From Nitrospirota bacterium (GTDB lineage: Bacteria; Nitrospirota; Thermodesulfovibrionia; Thermodesulfovibrionales; UBA6898): DNA of 32,244 nt. Of this stretch, positions 17,338 through 27,362 are shown piece by piece. Both the position numbers and the translations under genes were made by a program. The notes under the pieces are model-generated. The model made no database searches, was not told where the DNA came from, and worked only from the letters and a program-made list of their open reading frames with translations. The first letter of the stretch is position 1; the number at the start of each line of letters is the position of its first letter. The stretch lies in the NCBI GenBank assembly GCA_024275975.1, contig JAJRYC010000075.1, forward strand, positions 1 through 32,244. The letters are read 5' to 3'.

Positions 17338-17673
17338 GTCTTTAAGATTTCTCCGGCCGTCGAAATGACAATAAGCAGAGCCAGGCAGTTAGCGGTTTAT
17401 CAGTTATTATTTTCCTCTGTTTTTATATAGGGCTGAACTATGACTGGGGAAGATTGGTGCCATCTGATTTTTTTCGGCACTTTATTTTTACTGAACTGCT
17501 TGTCCTTATTCTTATGAATTTATTAAAATACATGAAATCGTAGTTACTAAGGTCGATCTTGTCTGAATACAAGTCGAAAGCCTGCTTGTTAGTCTTTTGC
17601 GCGGTAGAATATTGATGTTTGCCGTGAATTGCTTTTAAACAATACTTCCGGAAGAGTCGTTTGAGGTACAGGA
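17338..17673. other. 336-base gap, possible gene remnant
   Basis: No complete gene is visible. A plus-strand frame without a credible start runs to TAG at about 17542 and would encode a hydrophobic stretch (VIIFLCFYIG, then FTELLVLILMNLLKYMKS). It could be the C-terminal remnant of a membrane protein gene or chance. The last part, AT-rich, precedes the radical SAM gene and may contain its promoter. Confidence 0.3.
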
Positions 17674-18741
17674 ATGAATACCGTTAATCATGAGCTGGAG
17701 AGTGTTTTAAAAAAAGTGCCTCAATATACCAGGTTGAAACGCCACGTCTCAACACTGCTATCTCACAGCACTATAAAAAAGCTGACAAATTTGGCATTGG
17801 TCGAGCTACAACGCAAGATGCGGAGAACAAAAGTCTTCGGGTATCCTTATTTTATAATTGTCGAGACCGGCAATATTTGCAACTTGAGATGTCCCCTCTG
17901 TCCCACTGGACTAAGGAAAGAGGGTGTAGACAGGAAATTTGTCGGATTCGATGATTTCAGAAAGATTATTGACCGTTTTTCCAGTTATGCTTATGAAATC
18001 ACCTTGCATAACTGGGGGGAACCTTTTCTGAACCCTGACATATTAAAGATGATAAAATATTGCTCCGATAAAAACCTGGGCACTAATTTAAGTTCAAACC
18101 TTAATAAATTTCCTTTTAACGCGGAGGACCTCATCACGTCCGGACTTGAATACCTGGTGATTTCCCTGGACGGTGCTACTCAGGATATATACAGTAAGTA
18201 TCGTGTGGGTGGTGATATCGCCGCCGTGCTGAATAATCTGAGATCCATTATCGAAAAGAAAAAGGCACTAAAGAGCAGAACGCCTTTTATCGAATGGCAG
18301 TTTCTGGTCATGAAACATAACTATCACCAGATTGAGGAAGTTAAAAGGATGGCTGATGAAATTGGTGTCGACCTGATAAGGTTTATTCCTGTCGGACTCC
18401 CCTTTGACGCTGAAGGTAAAAGGGATTTGGCAGGGAAGTGGTATCCTTATATCCATGCTGATGACGGGGACAACTATATTGAGGAGAGATTTCTGCAGAA
18501 ACCGATCAATGGCGGCTGTTTTTATCTTTTCAGGTCCGTAACAGTAAACCCTGTTGGAGTGATAGCGCCGTGCTGTGCGGTCTGGAAAACCGGGGATAAT
18601 TTTGGAAATATGCTGGACAGGGATTTTCTGGAAATCTGGAATAATGATTTTTATCAGAGTGCCAGGGCGTTATTTTCGAGTAAGAGAACATCTGTAAGGA
18701 ACTGTTGCAGCCGGTGCAATCTGTTTTATAAATTTCAATAA
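17674..18741 (+). CDS. Radical SAM/SPASM domain protein
   Basis: A 355-residue protein. ICNLRCPLC gives the CxxxCxxC motif (Cys69, Cys73, Cys76) that holds the S-adenosylmethionine-binding [4Fe-4S] cluster; NWGEPFLNPDI and YLVISLDGATQDIYSKYRVG are typical of the barrel. The C-terminus has IAPCCAVWKTGDNFGNML and CCSRCNLFY, a SPASM-type extra cluster domain. The substrate is not evident. Many such proteins in sugar clusters modify glycans, others modify peptides; the following glycosyltransferase, translated from an overlapping junction (TAATG), favours glycan work. Confidence 0.88.
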   Translation: MNTVNHELESVLKKVPQYTRLKRHVSTLLSHSTIKKLTNLALVELQRKMRRTKVFGYPYFIIVETGNICNLRCPLCPTGLRKEGVDRKFVGFDDFRKIIDRFSSYAYEITLHNWGEPFLNPDILKMIKYCSDKNLGTNLSSNLNKFPFNAEDLITSGLEYLVISLDGATQDIYSKYRVGGDIAAVLNNLRSIIEKKKALKSRTPFIEWQFLVMKHNYHQIEEVKRMADEIGVDLIRFIPVGLPFDAEGKRDLAGKWYPYIHADDGDNYIEERFLQKPINGGCFYLFRSVTVNPVGVIAPCCAVWKTGDNFGNMLDRDFLEIWNNDFYQSARALFSSKRTSVRNCCSRCNLFYKFQ

Positions 18742-18758
18742 TGACCCGGGAGATTTTT

Positions 18759-19682
18759 ATGCCCCAACAAAAATTAACAATATTAATTATAAGCTTTAAT
18801 GGTTGGCGATATCTTGACTCCTGCCTGAACTCCATACTGGCCTCGGGGTCCCATTTTTTTGAGATAATTGTGATCGATAACGCATCGGTGGATGGGACCC
18901 CCGAAAAACTCAGGAATAAGTATCCCTTTATACGGTTGATCCTGAACCCCTCGAATGTTGGGCACACCCGCGCAGTAAATCAGGGTTGCAGACTGGCGGA
19001 TGGAGACCGCATTCTTCTTCTGGATGCGGACACGGAGCTGCGCGCTGACGCCATTAAACAAATGTCGATGTTACTTGATGAAGATCCCGGGATCAGCATG
19101 GCTGCTCCGCGAATTCTGAACTCTGATGGGACTATCCAGGAAAGCGCGCGGAACTTCCCTTCTGCGTTGAATGGAATTTTCGGACGCCAGAGCGTGCTGA
19201 CCAGGCTTTTTCCCAATAACCCTTTCTCTAGCCGGTATCTGGCAAAATACAATTATGGCAAACAGATCCCATATCAGGTGGAACATATTTCTGCGGCCTG
19301 CATGATGTTCAGCAAGTCACTTATTGAGACCGTCGGAGAATGGGACGAAGGATATCATTCATATTGGGTTGACGCCGACTGGTGCAAGCGCCTTCAGGAG
19401 GCCGGAAAGACCATTTACTGTGTCCCCAGCGCTGTTATAATACATCACGAGCAGATAAGCCGTTTTCTGAGAAAAAGCCCTGTCAGGATAATAAAATTTC
19501 ATACCGGGGCCTATAGGTTTTACAGGCTGCACTATACAAAGGGGAGATGGGACCCTCGCAGCCTGGCCGCGGGGATTTTACTGTCCGGGAGATTACTGGT
19601 TCTCCTTGCAATAAATGTTTTTAAAAAGTCTCCAGGGTCACACATGGATCCGCTTTCACAACGTAAACCGGAAGATGACTGA
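18759..19682 (+). CDS. Family 2 glycosyltransferase
   Basis: A 307-residue GT-A fold enzyme: LTILIISFNGWRYLDSCLNS, EIIVIDNASVDGTPEKL, NVGHTRAVNQG, and LLLDADTEL with the DxD nucleotide-sugar/metal motif. GYHSYWVDADWCKRLQEAGK is the acceptor-side motif typical of rhamnosyl-type transferases. A hydrophobic stretch near the C-terminus (AAGILLSGRLLVLLAINVF) suggests membrane association. GGGAGA before ATG 18759 favours that start; ATG 18741, sharing a base with the preceding stop, would add six residues. Probably adds a sugar to a lipid-linked surface glycan. Confidence 0.9.
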   Translation: MPQQKLTILIISFNGWRYLDSCLNSILASGSHFFEIIVIDNASVDGTPEKLRNKYPFIRLILNPSNVGHTRAVNQGCRLADGDRILLLDADTELRADAIKQMSMLLDEDPGISMAAPRILNSDGTIQESARNFPSALNGIFGRQSVLTRLFPNNPFSSRYLAKYNYGKQIPYQVEHISAACMMFSKSLIETVGEWDEGYHSYWVDADWCKRLQEAGKTIYCVPSAVIIHHEQISRFLRKSPVRIIKFHTGAYRFYRLHYTKGRWDPRSLAAGILLSGRLLVLLAINVFKKSPGSHMDPLSQRKPEDD

Positions 19683-19689
19683 GCTTAAG

Positions 19690-19711
19690 ACCCGTTGTTC
19701 GGCGGGTGTTT
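19690..19711 (+). terminator. Weak terminator after the glycosyltransferase
   Basis: ACCCG (19690-19694) pairs with CGGGT (19703-19707) around an 8-base loop, followed by GTTTT. It lies 7 bases after the glycosyltransferase stop and before the convergent sulfotransferase gene. Stem and T-run are both short. Confidence 0.4.
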
Positions 19712-19836
19712 TCAGCCCCTTTGATCCTGACGGCATAACGCCTGATTCAGTCGTAGCCATACGGCAAACAGGATAATATGTCTCTGTCTTCCCATAACGT
19801 CTTTCTTTGCCGGTAACATTGAGATTGGCGGGCTGC

Positions 19837-20478
19837 CTAATTATCAAGGTGGATTTCTTTGATACCAGGTTCAAGCCGCTGACGGTAAAGACAAGGATCG
19901 ACAACTGAAACCATTTTTTCGGTGATGAGTGTATTTCCCAGAAATTCATTAATAGCGGGGATATATTTGTCCGGATTTTGTACGAGATCATTATAGTTGA
20001 AATCGATTTTTTTGATGTTCGGCTGTTTTTTCAGCCACTGGTCAACCTGCCTTAAATGTTTCTGATAAATTACGGCCATTTCCCTGTCGCTGGCGGTATC
20101 CGTGTCTTCACGCCGATTGATAAGCATTTTTTTTTGTGAAGCCAGTATTTCCGGCATAGCCCGCTGCATGAATAATATTCTGTAGACATATATCGAGGGC
20201 AGATGCTGCAAAAACGCCGAGATTATCTTGATTACCTTGCCCTGAGCATCCGCTAACCATGCGCTATCGGCTTTAGTCAGTTGTTTGACACGTTCAAACT
20301 CATAGTAGCCTTTTGGATTGTCTTCATCGGCCTTTCTGATATTATCGGTGAAGGGACTTAATCCCCCGGCCTCGAGCATTTTCATCATAAGTGAAGTGCC
20401 TGACCGGGGCAAACCCGAAACGATAATTATATCCCTGCCGCCCCTGTATTTTTTGAATATTTCCAATAAACTTTTCAT
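19837..20478 (-). CDS. Sulfotransferase-like P-loop protein
   Basis: A 213-residue protein with RDIIIVSGLPRSGTSLMMKM near residues 15-34, the 5'-phosphosulfate-binding loop typical of PAPS-dependent sulfotransferases. KGYYEFERVKQL and a C-terminal region with YNDLVQNPDKYIPAINEFLG (the usual phosphate-site/family ending) agree. It would transfer sulfate from PAPS to a sugar, lipid or other acceptor; the acceptor is unknown. ATG 20478 is preferred because GGTGG sits 5 bases upstream; a TTG at 20490 would add four residues. Convergent with the glycosyltransferase, so possibly part of surface-glycan decoration. Confidence 0.82.
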   Translation of the reverse strand: MKSLLEIFKKYRGGRDIIIVSGLPRSGTSLMMKMLEAGGLSPFTDNIRKADEDNPKGYYEFERVKQLTKADSAWLADAQGKVIKIISAFLQHLPSIYVYRILFMQRAMPEILASQKKMLINRREDTDTASDREMAVIYQKHLRQVDQWLKKQPNIKKIDFNYNDLVQNPDKYIPAINEFLGNTLITEKMVSVVDPCLYRQRLEPGIKEIHLDN

Positions 20479-20544
20479 ATTTTCCACCAAAAGGGTTATG
20501 ATGCTACCTGATTATCATTCAGAGATTTTACCATATGGTTCCGT

Positions 20545-20580
20545 AAAAATAAAAAAGGGCAGGGGTTGTAGCCCCTGCCC
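20545..20580 (-). terminator. Strong intrinsic terminator behind fhs
   Basis: On the minus strand GGGCAGGGG (20580-20572) pairs perfectly with CCCCTGCCC (20565-20557) around a short loop and is followed by TTTTTTATTTTT. This is a classic rho-independent terminator ending the fdh-fhs transcript before the sulfotransferase gene. Confidence 0.92.
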
Positions 20581-20608
20581 GGACGAATTTATTCTGTTTT
20601 GAGGTCTG

Positions 20609-22372
20609 TTAGAACAGACCTTTTACCTTGCCGGAGGTTGTATCTACATCGATTCTGCGATACGCGGGGTCCGAAGCCGTCCCGGGCATGAGTTTAATCG
20701 CGCCGGCGACCGGCACGACAAATCCGGCTCCCTTGTAGGTGAGGATGTCTCTTATGGACAGTTTCCAGCCCGTCGGTACACCTTTAAGGTTTGGATTGTC
20801 AGACAGGCTGAGGTGCGTTTTAACCATGCATATGCCGAGTTTGGCTATCTCCGGGTCTTCTTCCAGTCTTTTAGCTTTTGTCAGTGCCTCGGGACTGAAT
20901 TCGACGCCGTCAGCGCCATAGACGTCCTCGGCTATCATTTCTATGCGGTGTCTGAGCGGAACATCCAGATCATAAAGGAATTTAAAATCATTCGGCTCGT
21001 TACACGCGTCAACTACCGCATCGGCAAGTTCAAGTGCTCCGTCTCCGCCATACTGCCAGTGTTTTGAGACGGCGACTCTTGCCCCTGCCTGTTCAGCGAG
21101 GCGTCTGACGGCCTTTATTTCGTTTTCCGAATCAGTATAGAATGCGTTTACGCAGACGACGGGGTTGATTCCAGCCTTTTTGGCTGTGTTGATATGATGA
21201 ATAAGGTTACCGCAGCCCTTTTCTACCCATCCCACGTTCTCTTTCAGATATTCTTCCGGCATCGGCTTCCCCGGCACTGGTATCGGGGCACCGCCGTGAC
21301 ATTTAAGCGCCCTTATTGTGGCCACAATAACTGCGGCGTTAGGCTTAAGTCCGGAAAATCTGCATTTAAGGTTCCAGAATTTTTCGAAGCCTATGTCTGC
21401 GCCGAACCCGGACTCTGTAAGGTGATAATCGCCCAGCTTCAGGCCGATCCTGTCGGCAATGATCGAAGATTGTCCTATCGCGATGTTCGCGAACGGGCCT
21501 GCGTGGACAAAGACAGGCTGTCCTTCTATTGTCTGCATGAGGTTGGGATTGAGGGCCTCGACCATCCATGCCGTCATGGCGCCGGCGACTTCGAGGTCTT
21601 CCGTTGTTACGGGATCACCGTTTTTATTGTATGCAACCACGATCTTTCCCATCCGTTCGCGCATGTCCTTCAGGTCGGTGGCAACCGCAAGTATCGCCAT
21701 AACTTCCGATGATACTGCTATCGCGAATCCGGAATTCATCATGAACCCGTCCATTTTATCTCCAATGCCGATAATCATATTACGAAGAGACTGGGCACAG
21801 AAGTCCATGATCCATTTCATCTCGACGTTCCGGGGATTGATGTTCAGCCGTTTCAGCCCGCGTTTTGCCAGCTGTTCATCGTTATAATTGAACTCATGCT
21901 GTATCCGGGCAGTGAGCGCGACCATAGCAAGGTTATGCGCGTTCATGATCGCGTTAATGTCGCCTGTAAGCCCAAGCGAGAAAGGTGTAAGTGGTATGCA
22001 CTGCGAAAGGCCGCCGCCAGCAGCCGAGCCTTTAATATTCATGGTTGGACCGCCGGAAGGCTGTCTTATGGCAGCGACTACGTTTTTCCCTCTTTTGCCG
22101 AGGCCCTGGGTGAGACCCATGGTGGTTGTTGATTTGCCTTCTCCCAGAGGCGTCGGGGTGATCGCTGTGACATCGACGTATTTACCGTTCGGTTTGTCTC
22201 TGAGACGATCTAATATTTTGGCGAAATCCACCTTTGCGACATAATGTCCGTGAGGCAGGAGTTCTTCCTTTTCAAGTCCCAGCTCCTCACCGAGTTGATA
22301 TACTGTTTTCATCCGGGTTTCTGCTTCCTCCGCAACTTCCCAGTCAGCGTGTTTTATTGGGTCAAGTGCCAT
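20609..22372 (-). CDS. fhs: Formate-tetrahydrofolate ligase
   Basis: A 587-residue cytoplasmic enzyme that makes 10-formyl-THF from formate, THF and ATP. Visible motifs are [11 protein letters not shown] (residues 72-82, the ATP-binding P-loop), [36 protein letters not shown] and [15 protein letters not shown] near the C-terminus. It is slightly longer than the roughly 557-residue clostridial form. AGGAGG lies upstream of the ATG. It stands downstream of formate dehydrogenase genes, so the pair can carry CO2 or formate into the methyl branch of the Wood-Ljungdahl pathway, or run it in reverse. Confidence 0.97.
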   Translation of the reverse strand: MALDPIKHADWEVAEEAETRMKTVYQLGEELGLEKEELLPHGHYVAKVDFAKILDRLRDKPNGKYVDVTAITPTPLGEGKSTTTMGLTQGLGKRGKNVVAAIRQPSGGPTMNIKGSAAGGGLSQCIPLTPFSLGLTGDINAIMNAHNLAMVALTARIQHEFNYNDEQLAKRGLKRLNINPRNVEMKWIMDFCAQSLRNMIIGIGDKMDGFMMNSGFAIAVSSEVMAILAVATDLKDMRERMGKIVVAYNKNGDPVTTEDLEVAGAMTAWMVEALNPNLMQTIEGQPVFVHAGPFANIAIGQSSIIADRIGLKLGDYHLTESGFGADIGFEKFWNLKCRFSGLKPNAAVIVATIRALKCHGGAPIPVPGKPMPEEYLKENVGWVEKGCGNLIHHINTAKKAGINPVVCVNAFYTDSENEIKAVRRLAEQAGARVAVSKHWQYGGDGALELADAVVDACNEPNDFKFLYDLDVPLRHRIEMIAEDVYGADGVEFSPEALTKAKRLEEDPEIAKLGICMVKTHLSLSDNPNLKGVPTGWKLSIRDILTYKGAGFVVPVAGAIKLMPGTASDPAYRRIDVDTTSGKVKGLF

Positions 22373-22427
22373 TTCTCTAAAAACCTCCTCTTTCTTTATA
22401 GATTTGTCTATATAAACCCGTTGATCT

Positions 22428-22877
22428 TCAGTAACTGATCAGGGCATTTAAGAATTTGTCATTCATGCGCCTGAGGTTTTTGCACATGACAAGCGCTATC
22501 TTTTTCATTATTTTGAATGCTATGGGTGATGCGTCTTTCTCCAGTTTCTCAAATTCGTTTACGGCTATAAGCAGGATCTCGGTGTCTTCGACCGCGACCG
22601 CGATGGCTTCATGGCGTCTCTTTTCGAGGATCGAAAGTTCGCCGAAAAAATGCTCGGGAGCCAGAATTGCAAGTGGCTGTTTCCAGCCGTCAGGCGTGAC
22701 CTTTGCTATTTCAACCCTGCCGGATTTTATCAGGTAGAGGCCTTTTGTGTCCTCTTTTTCGCTGAATATCTGCTCACCTTTTTTGAATTTAAGTTCCTGT
22801 ATAATCTTTGAGATTTCAGCTAATTCGCGCGTATCGAGATCTTCGAAGAGAACCTGTTTCCTCAATGTCTTGATCAT
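22428..22877 (-). CDS. Cyclic nucleotide-binding-domain protein, no output domain
   Basis: A 149-residue protein that is essentially one CAP_ED-type beta-roll: [48 protein letters not shown] and the phosphate-cassette-like [20 protein letters not shown]. No DNA-binding helix-turn-helix follows; the C-terminus is an alpha-helix of the hinge type. It may sense a nucleotide or act as a regulatory partner of the flanking formate enzymes. It lies between fdhA and fhs on the same strand with GGAGG upstream, so it is probably co-transcribed. Confidence 0.85.
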   Translation of the reverse strand: MIKTLRKQVLFEDLDTRELAEISKIIQELKFKKGEQIFSEKEDTKGLYLIKSGRVEIAKVTPDGWKQPLAILAPEHFFGELSILEKRRHEAIAVAVEDTEILLIAVNEFEKLEKDASPIAFKIMKKIALVMCKNLRRMNDKFLNALISY

Positions 22878-22905
22878 TAATATGCCTCCGTTTGTCTACT
22901 TTGTT

Positions 22906-25578
22906 CTATTTTTTTATCGGCTCTATTTTTACCGCACAGACCTTCAGCTCGGGTATCTTGCAGATGGGATCAAGTGCCGCGTTTGTCAGTATATTGGCTG
23001 CCGCTTCCTTGTAATGAAATGGGATAAATACAACCCCTTCCAGAGGTCTGTCCGAGATGCGGGCCTTTATTTTGATGCTCCCTCTTCGTGAGGAGACCCT
23101 CAACATTTCACCGTCCTGAATCTTCAGCTTTTTTGCATTGACGGGGTTTATCTATACATACGCTTCAGGAGCGATCATGTTCAATTCAGTGACTCTCCGT
23201 GTCATTGAGCCTGAATGATAATGGAAAAGCTGTCTCCCGGTCGAGAGGACAAATGGAAACTCCCTGTCCGGGAGTTCTTTTGACCTGGAATAATGTACAG
23301 GCGTAAAAGCAGCCTTTCCGCGCGGAAAACCGCCCTTGAAGAGATAAGGCGTGCCGGGATGGTTGAGAGTAGGACACGGCCATTGCAGTCCGAAGGTTTC
23401 TATTCTGCCGTATGTGATACCGGCAACGGCAGGCCATACCTTGCCGATCTCCTGGAGTACTTCTTCTATGAAGTTATACTGCATCTCATAACCCATGCGT
23501 CTGGAAAGTTCGAGTACTATCCACGAGTCTTCTCTTGCGTTATCAGGGGGAGTAACGGCTTTTCTTACCCGCTGCAACCTCCTCTCTGTGTTTGTAAATG
23601 TCCCCTCTTTTTCCGCGAAACACGCGGCCGGTAGCACGACATCCGCTAATTCAGCGGTCTCCGTCATGAATATGTCCTGTACTACAAGAAACTCCAGCTT
23701 CTTCAGGGCCTTTTTGGTATGGTTAATGTCAGGGTCGCTGATCAATGGGTTTTCGCCCATTATGTACATGGCATTGAGACTGCCTTCTGAAGCCGCGATT
23801 ATCATCTCCGTTGCCGTAATCCCTGGTTTGCCGGAAAGTTTGACGCCCCAGGCGGACTCAAATTTTTCTTTTATTGCATCGAGGTCAACCTTCTGGTATC
23901 CTGGATACTGGTTCGGAATGCATCCCATATCAGTAGAACCCTGCACATTATTCTGGCCTCTCAACGGATTTACTCCCGTGCTTTCTTTCCCGAGATTTCC
24001 TGTCATCAGGGCGAGGTTCGCCACCGCGAAGACATTCTGGGTGCCATGGGAATGCTGGGTTATGCCCATAGTGTAATAGATCGCCGGCCTTGCGGCTTTA
24101 CCGTACATCCGCGCTGCCTGTACTATTTCTTTTGCCGGAACACCGGTTATTTTTTCGGCCTTTGCCGGGGTATAGTCTTTAAGGGTCTTTGAAAAGGCGT
24201 CGAAGCCCTCGGTCCATTCGTCGATAAACTTCCCGTCCAGCATTTTTTCTTTCAGGATAACATGCATTATCGCATTGAGCAGAGCAACGTCCGTTCCTGG
24301 CTTATGCTGCATCCATAAGCTCGAAAACCTGACCAGGTCAATCTTCCTCGGATCGGCGATGATAATCTCCGCTCCCTTGCCGGCAGCCCTTTTCATCTGC
24401 AGTGCTATAATCGGATGTGTTTCCGTTGTATTTGACCCGATTACGAATATAACATCATTAGCACTAATTTCCGGGATCGAATTGGTCATTGCGCCTGATC
24501 CGAATACTGTGGCCAGACCGGCCACTGTAGCGCTGTGTCAGAGACGGGCGCAGTGGTCAACATTGTTTGTTCCCACCGCGGCCCTTATGAATTTCTGGAA
24601 GAGATAATTTTCTTCATTTGTGCACCTGGCGGATGCGAGTCCGCCTATTGAATCCGGCCCGTGCTTTTTCCTGATTTTTTTTAATTTCGAGACAATCAGG
24701 TCAAAGGCTTCATCCCATGAGGCCTCCCTGAATTTGCCCTTTTCTTTTATTAAGGGGGTCTTCAGCCTCTCGGGACTGTTTATAAAGCTGAAGCCGAATC
24801 GGCCCTTGGAACAGAGCCATCCTTCATTAATTGTGTTTTCTTTTGAAGAGACCCGGATAACCCTGTTTCTTCTTATATGTAAGGTCAGGCTGCAGCCGCA
24901 TCCGCAATAAGGACAGACTGTATCGACTTCCCTGATGTCTTTCTGTCGCCCTTTTGTGACCCACATCTTTCCTGTAAGCGCGCCTGTCGGACACACCGCC
25001 ACGCACTGGCCGCAGAATTCACAGTTCAGGTCTTTTCCGAAGGGGGGGCTTACCTTTGCGTTGAATCCCCTGTAAGTGAGGTCTATTGCTCCGACACCCT
25101 GGATTTCGTCACAGATACGCACACATTTGCTGCAGAGTATGCATTTTTCCATGTTCCTTCTGATAAACGGGTTATCGTCTTTTTCTGTATACTGTCTCCT
25201 TTCGCCTTCAAAACGGTTTTCCCTGATCCCGTAAAAATAGGCGAGTTCCTGCAGTGTGCAGTCGCCAGCTTTTTCACATATCATGCAGTCGTTCGGATGG
25301 TCCGAGAGCAGGAGTTCAAGAATCGTACTGCGGAGCTTTTCTATCTCCGGATTTGTTGTGGACACCTCCATCCCTTCCGTAACCGGCGTGGTGCAGGAAG
25401 TTACAGGCCTGTTTATCCCTTTTACATCGACGATACAGAGCCGGCACCCACCGTAAGGCGTAAGTTTCGGATGATGGCAGAGTGTGGGAATAGGTATATC
25501 GGCTGATTTGGCCGCGTCTAATATCGTCGTGCCTTCGGGTGCCGATACTGATATTCCATCTATTCTTAAGTTTGGCAT
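22906..25578 (-). CDS. fdhA: Formate dehydrogenase catalytic subunit, selenocysteine-containing, with an internal TAG
   Basis: 890 residues when read through UGA codon 347 (Sec) and TAG codon 809. In order: [2Fe-2S] ferredoxin domain (Cys34, 45, 48, 62), NuoG-like His94-Cys98-Cys101-Cys107 cluster, two [4Fe-4S] sites (Cys146-156 and Cys186-196), then the molybdopterin enzyme core with CPYCGCGC (Cys222, 225, 229, plus Cys256) and DHCARL-U-HSATVAG, the active-site Sec motif of formate dehydrogenases. The C-terminal domain after TAG ([20 protein letters not shown]) is the usual MoCo dinucleotide-binding domain. The TAG stands where relatives commonly have Glu. Forms an NAD(P)-linked complex with the two upstream genes. 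Confidence 0.93.
24509..24540 (-). promoter_or_regulatory. Sec UGA codon and bacterial SECIS hairpin in fdhA
   Basis: The UGA is at 24540-24538. Eight bases further the mRNA forms UAC-A-GUGGCC, loop GGUCU, GGCCAC-A-GUA: a perfect 6-bp inner stem, an A-A mismatch and three more pairs. The GGUCU loop is the same as the core of the E. coli fdhF SECIS loop known to bind SelB. This is direct sequence support for selenocysteine insertion. Confidence 0.93.
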
Positions 25579-25582
25579 CTCC

Positions 25583-27361
25583 CTATCCTTTCCTTATCGC
25601 TTTGAACTTGCATGACTCAATGCAAGCGCCGCATTTAACACAGGTTTGAGTATCGATTTTATGAACTGCTTTGCGCTCACCACTTATCGCACCGGCCGGG
25701 CATACTCTCTTGCAAGCGCCACATCCCTTACAGAACTGGTCGAGTATTATATAGGAAAGAAGGTCTTTACAGACGCCCGCCGGGCATTTTTTTTCTTTAA
25801 TATGAGCTTCATATTCGTCCCTGAAATATTTTATTGTGCTTAAGATCGGGTTTGGGGCCGTCTGTCCGAGACCGCATAGTGAGGTCGCCTTTATATCATG
25901 CGACAGGTCTTCCAGAAGCTTAATGTCCCCATCTCGTCCGTTGCCTGACGATATTCTTTCGAGTATTTCAAGCAGTCTTTTTGTCCCGATCCTGCATGGC
26001 GTGCATTTGCCGCAGGACTCCGACTGTGTAAACTGCAGAAAGAACTTGGTGATGTTAACCATGCAGTCGTTTTCATCGAGAACAACCATCCCCCCCGAGC
26101 CTACGATTGAGCCGACACTCGCAAGGGATTCATAGTCCACCTTGATATCCAGAAGCTTTGCCGGGATGCAACCACCTGAAGGACCACCTGTCTGGACCGC
26201 CTTGAATGCCATATCGTTTTCTATCCCGCCGCCTATATCATAAATGATCTCCCGGAGAGGAATGCCCATGGGGACCTCAATGAGTCCTGAATTCCTGATC
26301 TTGCCTGTTAGTGCGAATACCTTTGTTCCCTTGCTCTTCTCGGTACCGAAGGAAGCATACCATTCAGCGCCGTTTCTGAGAATATACGGTATGTTAGCGA
26401 GTGTTTCGACATTGTTTATTACAGTGGGCTTTGACCACAACCCTTTATAAACCGGGAAGGGCGGCTTTGCTTTCGGCATTCCCCTGTAGCCCTCTATTGA
26501 GGCTATAAGCGCGGTTTCTTCACCGCATACGAAAGCCCCGGCGCCGAGCTTGACTTTTATATCGAAGTTGAACTCTTTGCCCAGTATTTTTTTCCCGAGA
26601 AATTTATGCTTCCTCGCCTGTTGCAACGCCTTTCTCAGCCGTTCCACGGCAAGAGGATATTCAGCCCGGATATAGACGTATCCATTGTCTGCGCCTATGG
26701 AATATGCGCCGATAATCATACCTTCGATTACGGCATGCGGATTGCCTTCGATTACGGACCTGTCCATAAAGGCACCTGGATCTCCCTCGTCGGCGTTACA
26801 TATTATGTATTTTTGCGCTGAAGTCTCCTTGCTGCAGAATTCCCACTTCAGACCTGTTGGAAAACCAGCGCCGCCCCGGCCTCTCAACCCGGATTTTTTT
26901 ATGGTTTCTATGGTCTCCCCCGGTGACATCGTAAGCATAACCTGCCTGAGGGCGTCATAGCCCCCGGCATTGATATACGCCTCTATTTCTTCCGGGTCAA
27001 TTATACCGCAGTCGGAAAGTACAACCTTTATCTGGTTGTCATGGAATTGATGATAATCTTCCGATACAACCCATTCCAGTACGGGATTTCCATTGATAAA
27101 ATGTTCCTCTATTATCCTCTCCACCATGTAAGGTTTGATGAACTGGTAAGTTGTTTTGACGTTATTCAGAATAATATCGACCAGAACATCCTTCGCGCAT
27201 AGGCCGCGGCAGCCGACCTTATGCATGGAACAGTGCTTTTTTATATCGGCCTTTATGGATTTTTTCCCGAGCTGGTTCCTGAAGGCGTGCATCACATCAA
27301 GGCCGCCGGAAGCTATTCCTCCTGTCCCCATGCAGATTTTTATAATTAGATCATGCTTCAA
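25583..27361 (-). CDS. NuoF-like NAD(P)H-binding subunit of the formate dehydrogenase
   Basis: A 592-residue flavoprotein. An N-terminal thioredoxin-like [2Fe-2S] domain has Cys10, Cys51 and Cys55 (its usual second cysteine is Gly in MGTGGIASGG). Next, GLRGRGGAGFPTGLKWEFC (158-176) binds FMN/NADH, ESCGKCTPCRIGT (Cys450, 453, 456, plus Cys496) holds a [4Fe-4S] cluster, and two C-terminal ferredoxin motifs lie at Cys544-554 and Cys574-584. This layout matches HydB/NuoF-type subunits of NAD(P)-dependent or electron-bifurcating formate dehydrogenases and hydrogenases. Start is TTG 27361 with AAAGGAAAA upstream; 4 bases separate it from fdhA. Confidence 0.92.
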   Translation of the reverse strand: MKHDLIIKICMGTGGIASGGLDVMHAFRNQLGKKSIKADIKKHCSMHKVGCRGLCAKDVLVDIILNNVKTTYQFIKPYMVERIIEEHFINGNPVLEWVVSEDYHQFHDNQIKVVLSDCGIIDPEEIEAYINAGGYDALRQVMLTMSPGETIETIKKSGLRGRGGAGFPTGLKWEFCSKETSAQKYIICNADEGDPGAFMDRSVIEGNPHAVIEGMIIGAYSIGADNGYVYIRAEYPLAVERLRKALQQARKHKFLGKKILGKEFNFDIKVKLGAGAFVCGEETALIASIEGYRGMPKAKPPFPVYKGLWSKPTVINNVETLANIPYILRNGAEWYASFGTEKSKGTKVFALTGKIRNSGLIEVPMGIPLREIIYDIGGGIENDMAFKAVQTGGPSGGCIPAKLLDIKVDYESLASVGSIVGSGGMVVLDENDCMVNITKFFLQFTQSESCGKCTPCRIGTKRLLEILERISSGNGRDGDIKLLEDLSHDIKATSLCGLGQTAPNPILSTIKYFRDEYEAHIKEKKCPAGVCKDLLSYIILDQFCKGCGACKRVCPAGAISGERKAVHKIDTQTCVKCGACIESCKFKAIRKG

Positions 27362-27362
27362 T

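Noticed and set aside
21194-22244. Plus-strand frames opposite fhs (172, 142 and 118 residues)
   Set aside because: Antisense shadows of an intact, conserved enzyme gene.
24275-24607. Plus-strand frames opposite the formate dehydrogenase genes
   Set aside because: Shadow frames of well-supported minus-strand genes; no ribosome binding sites or family motifs.
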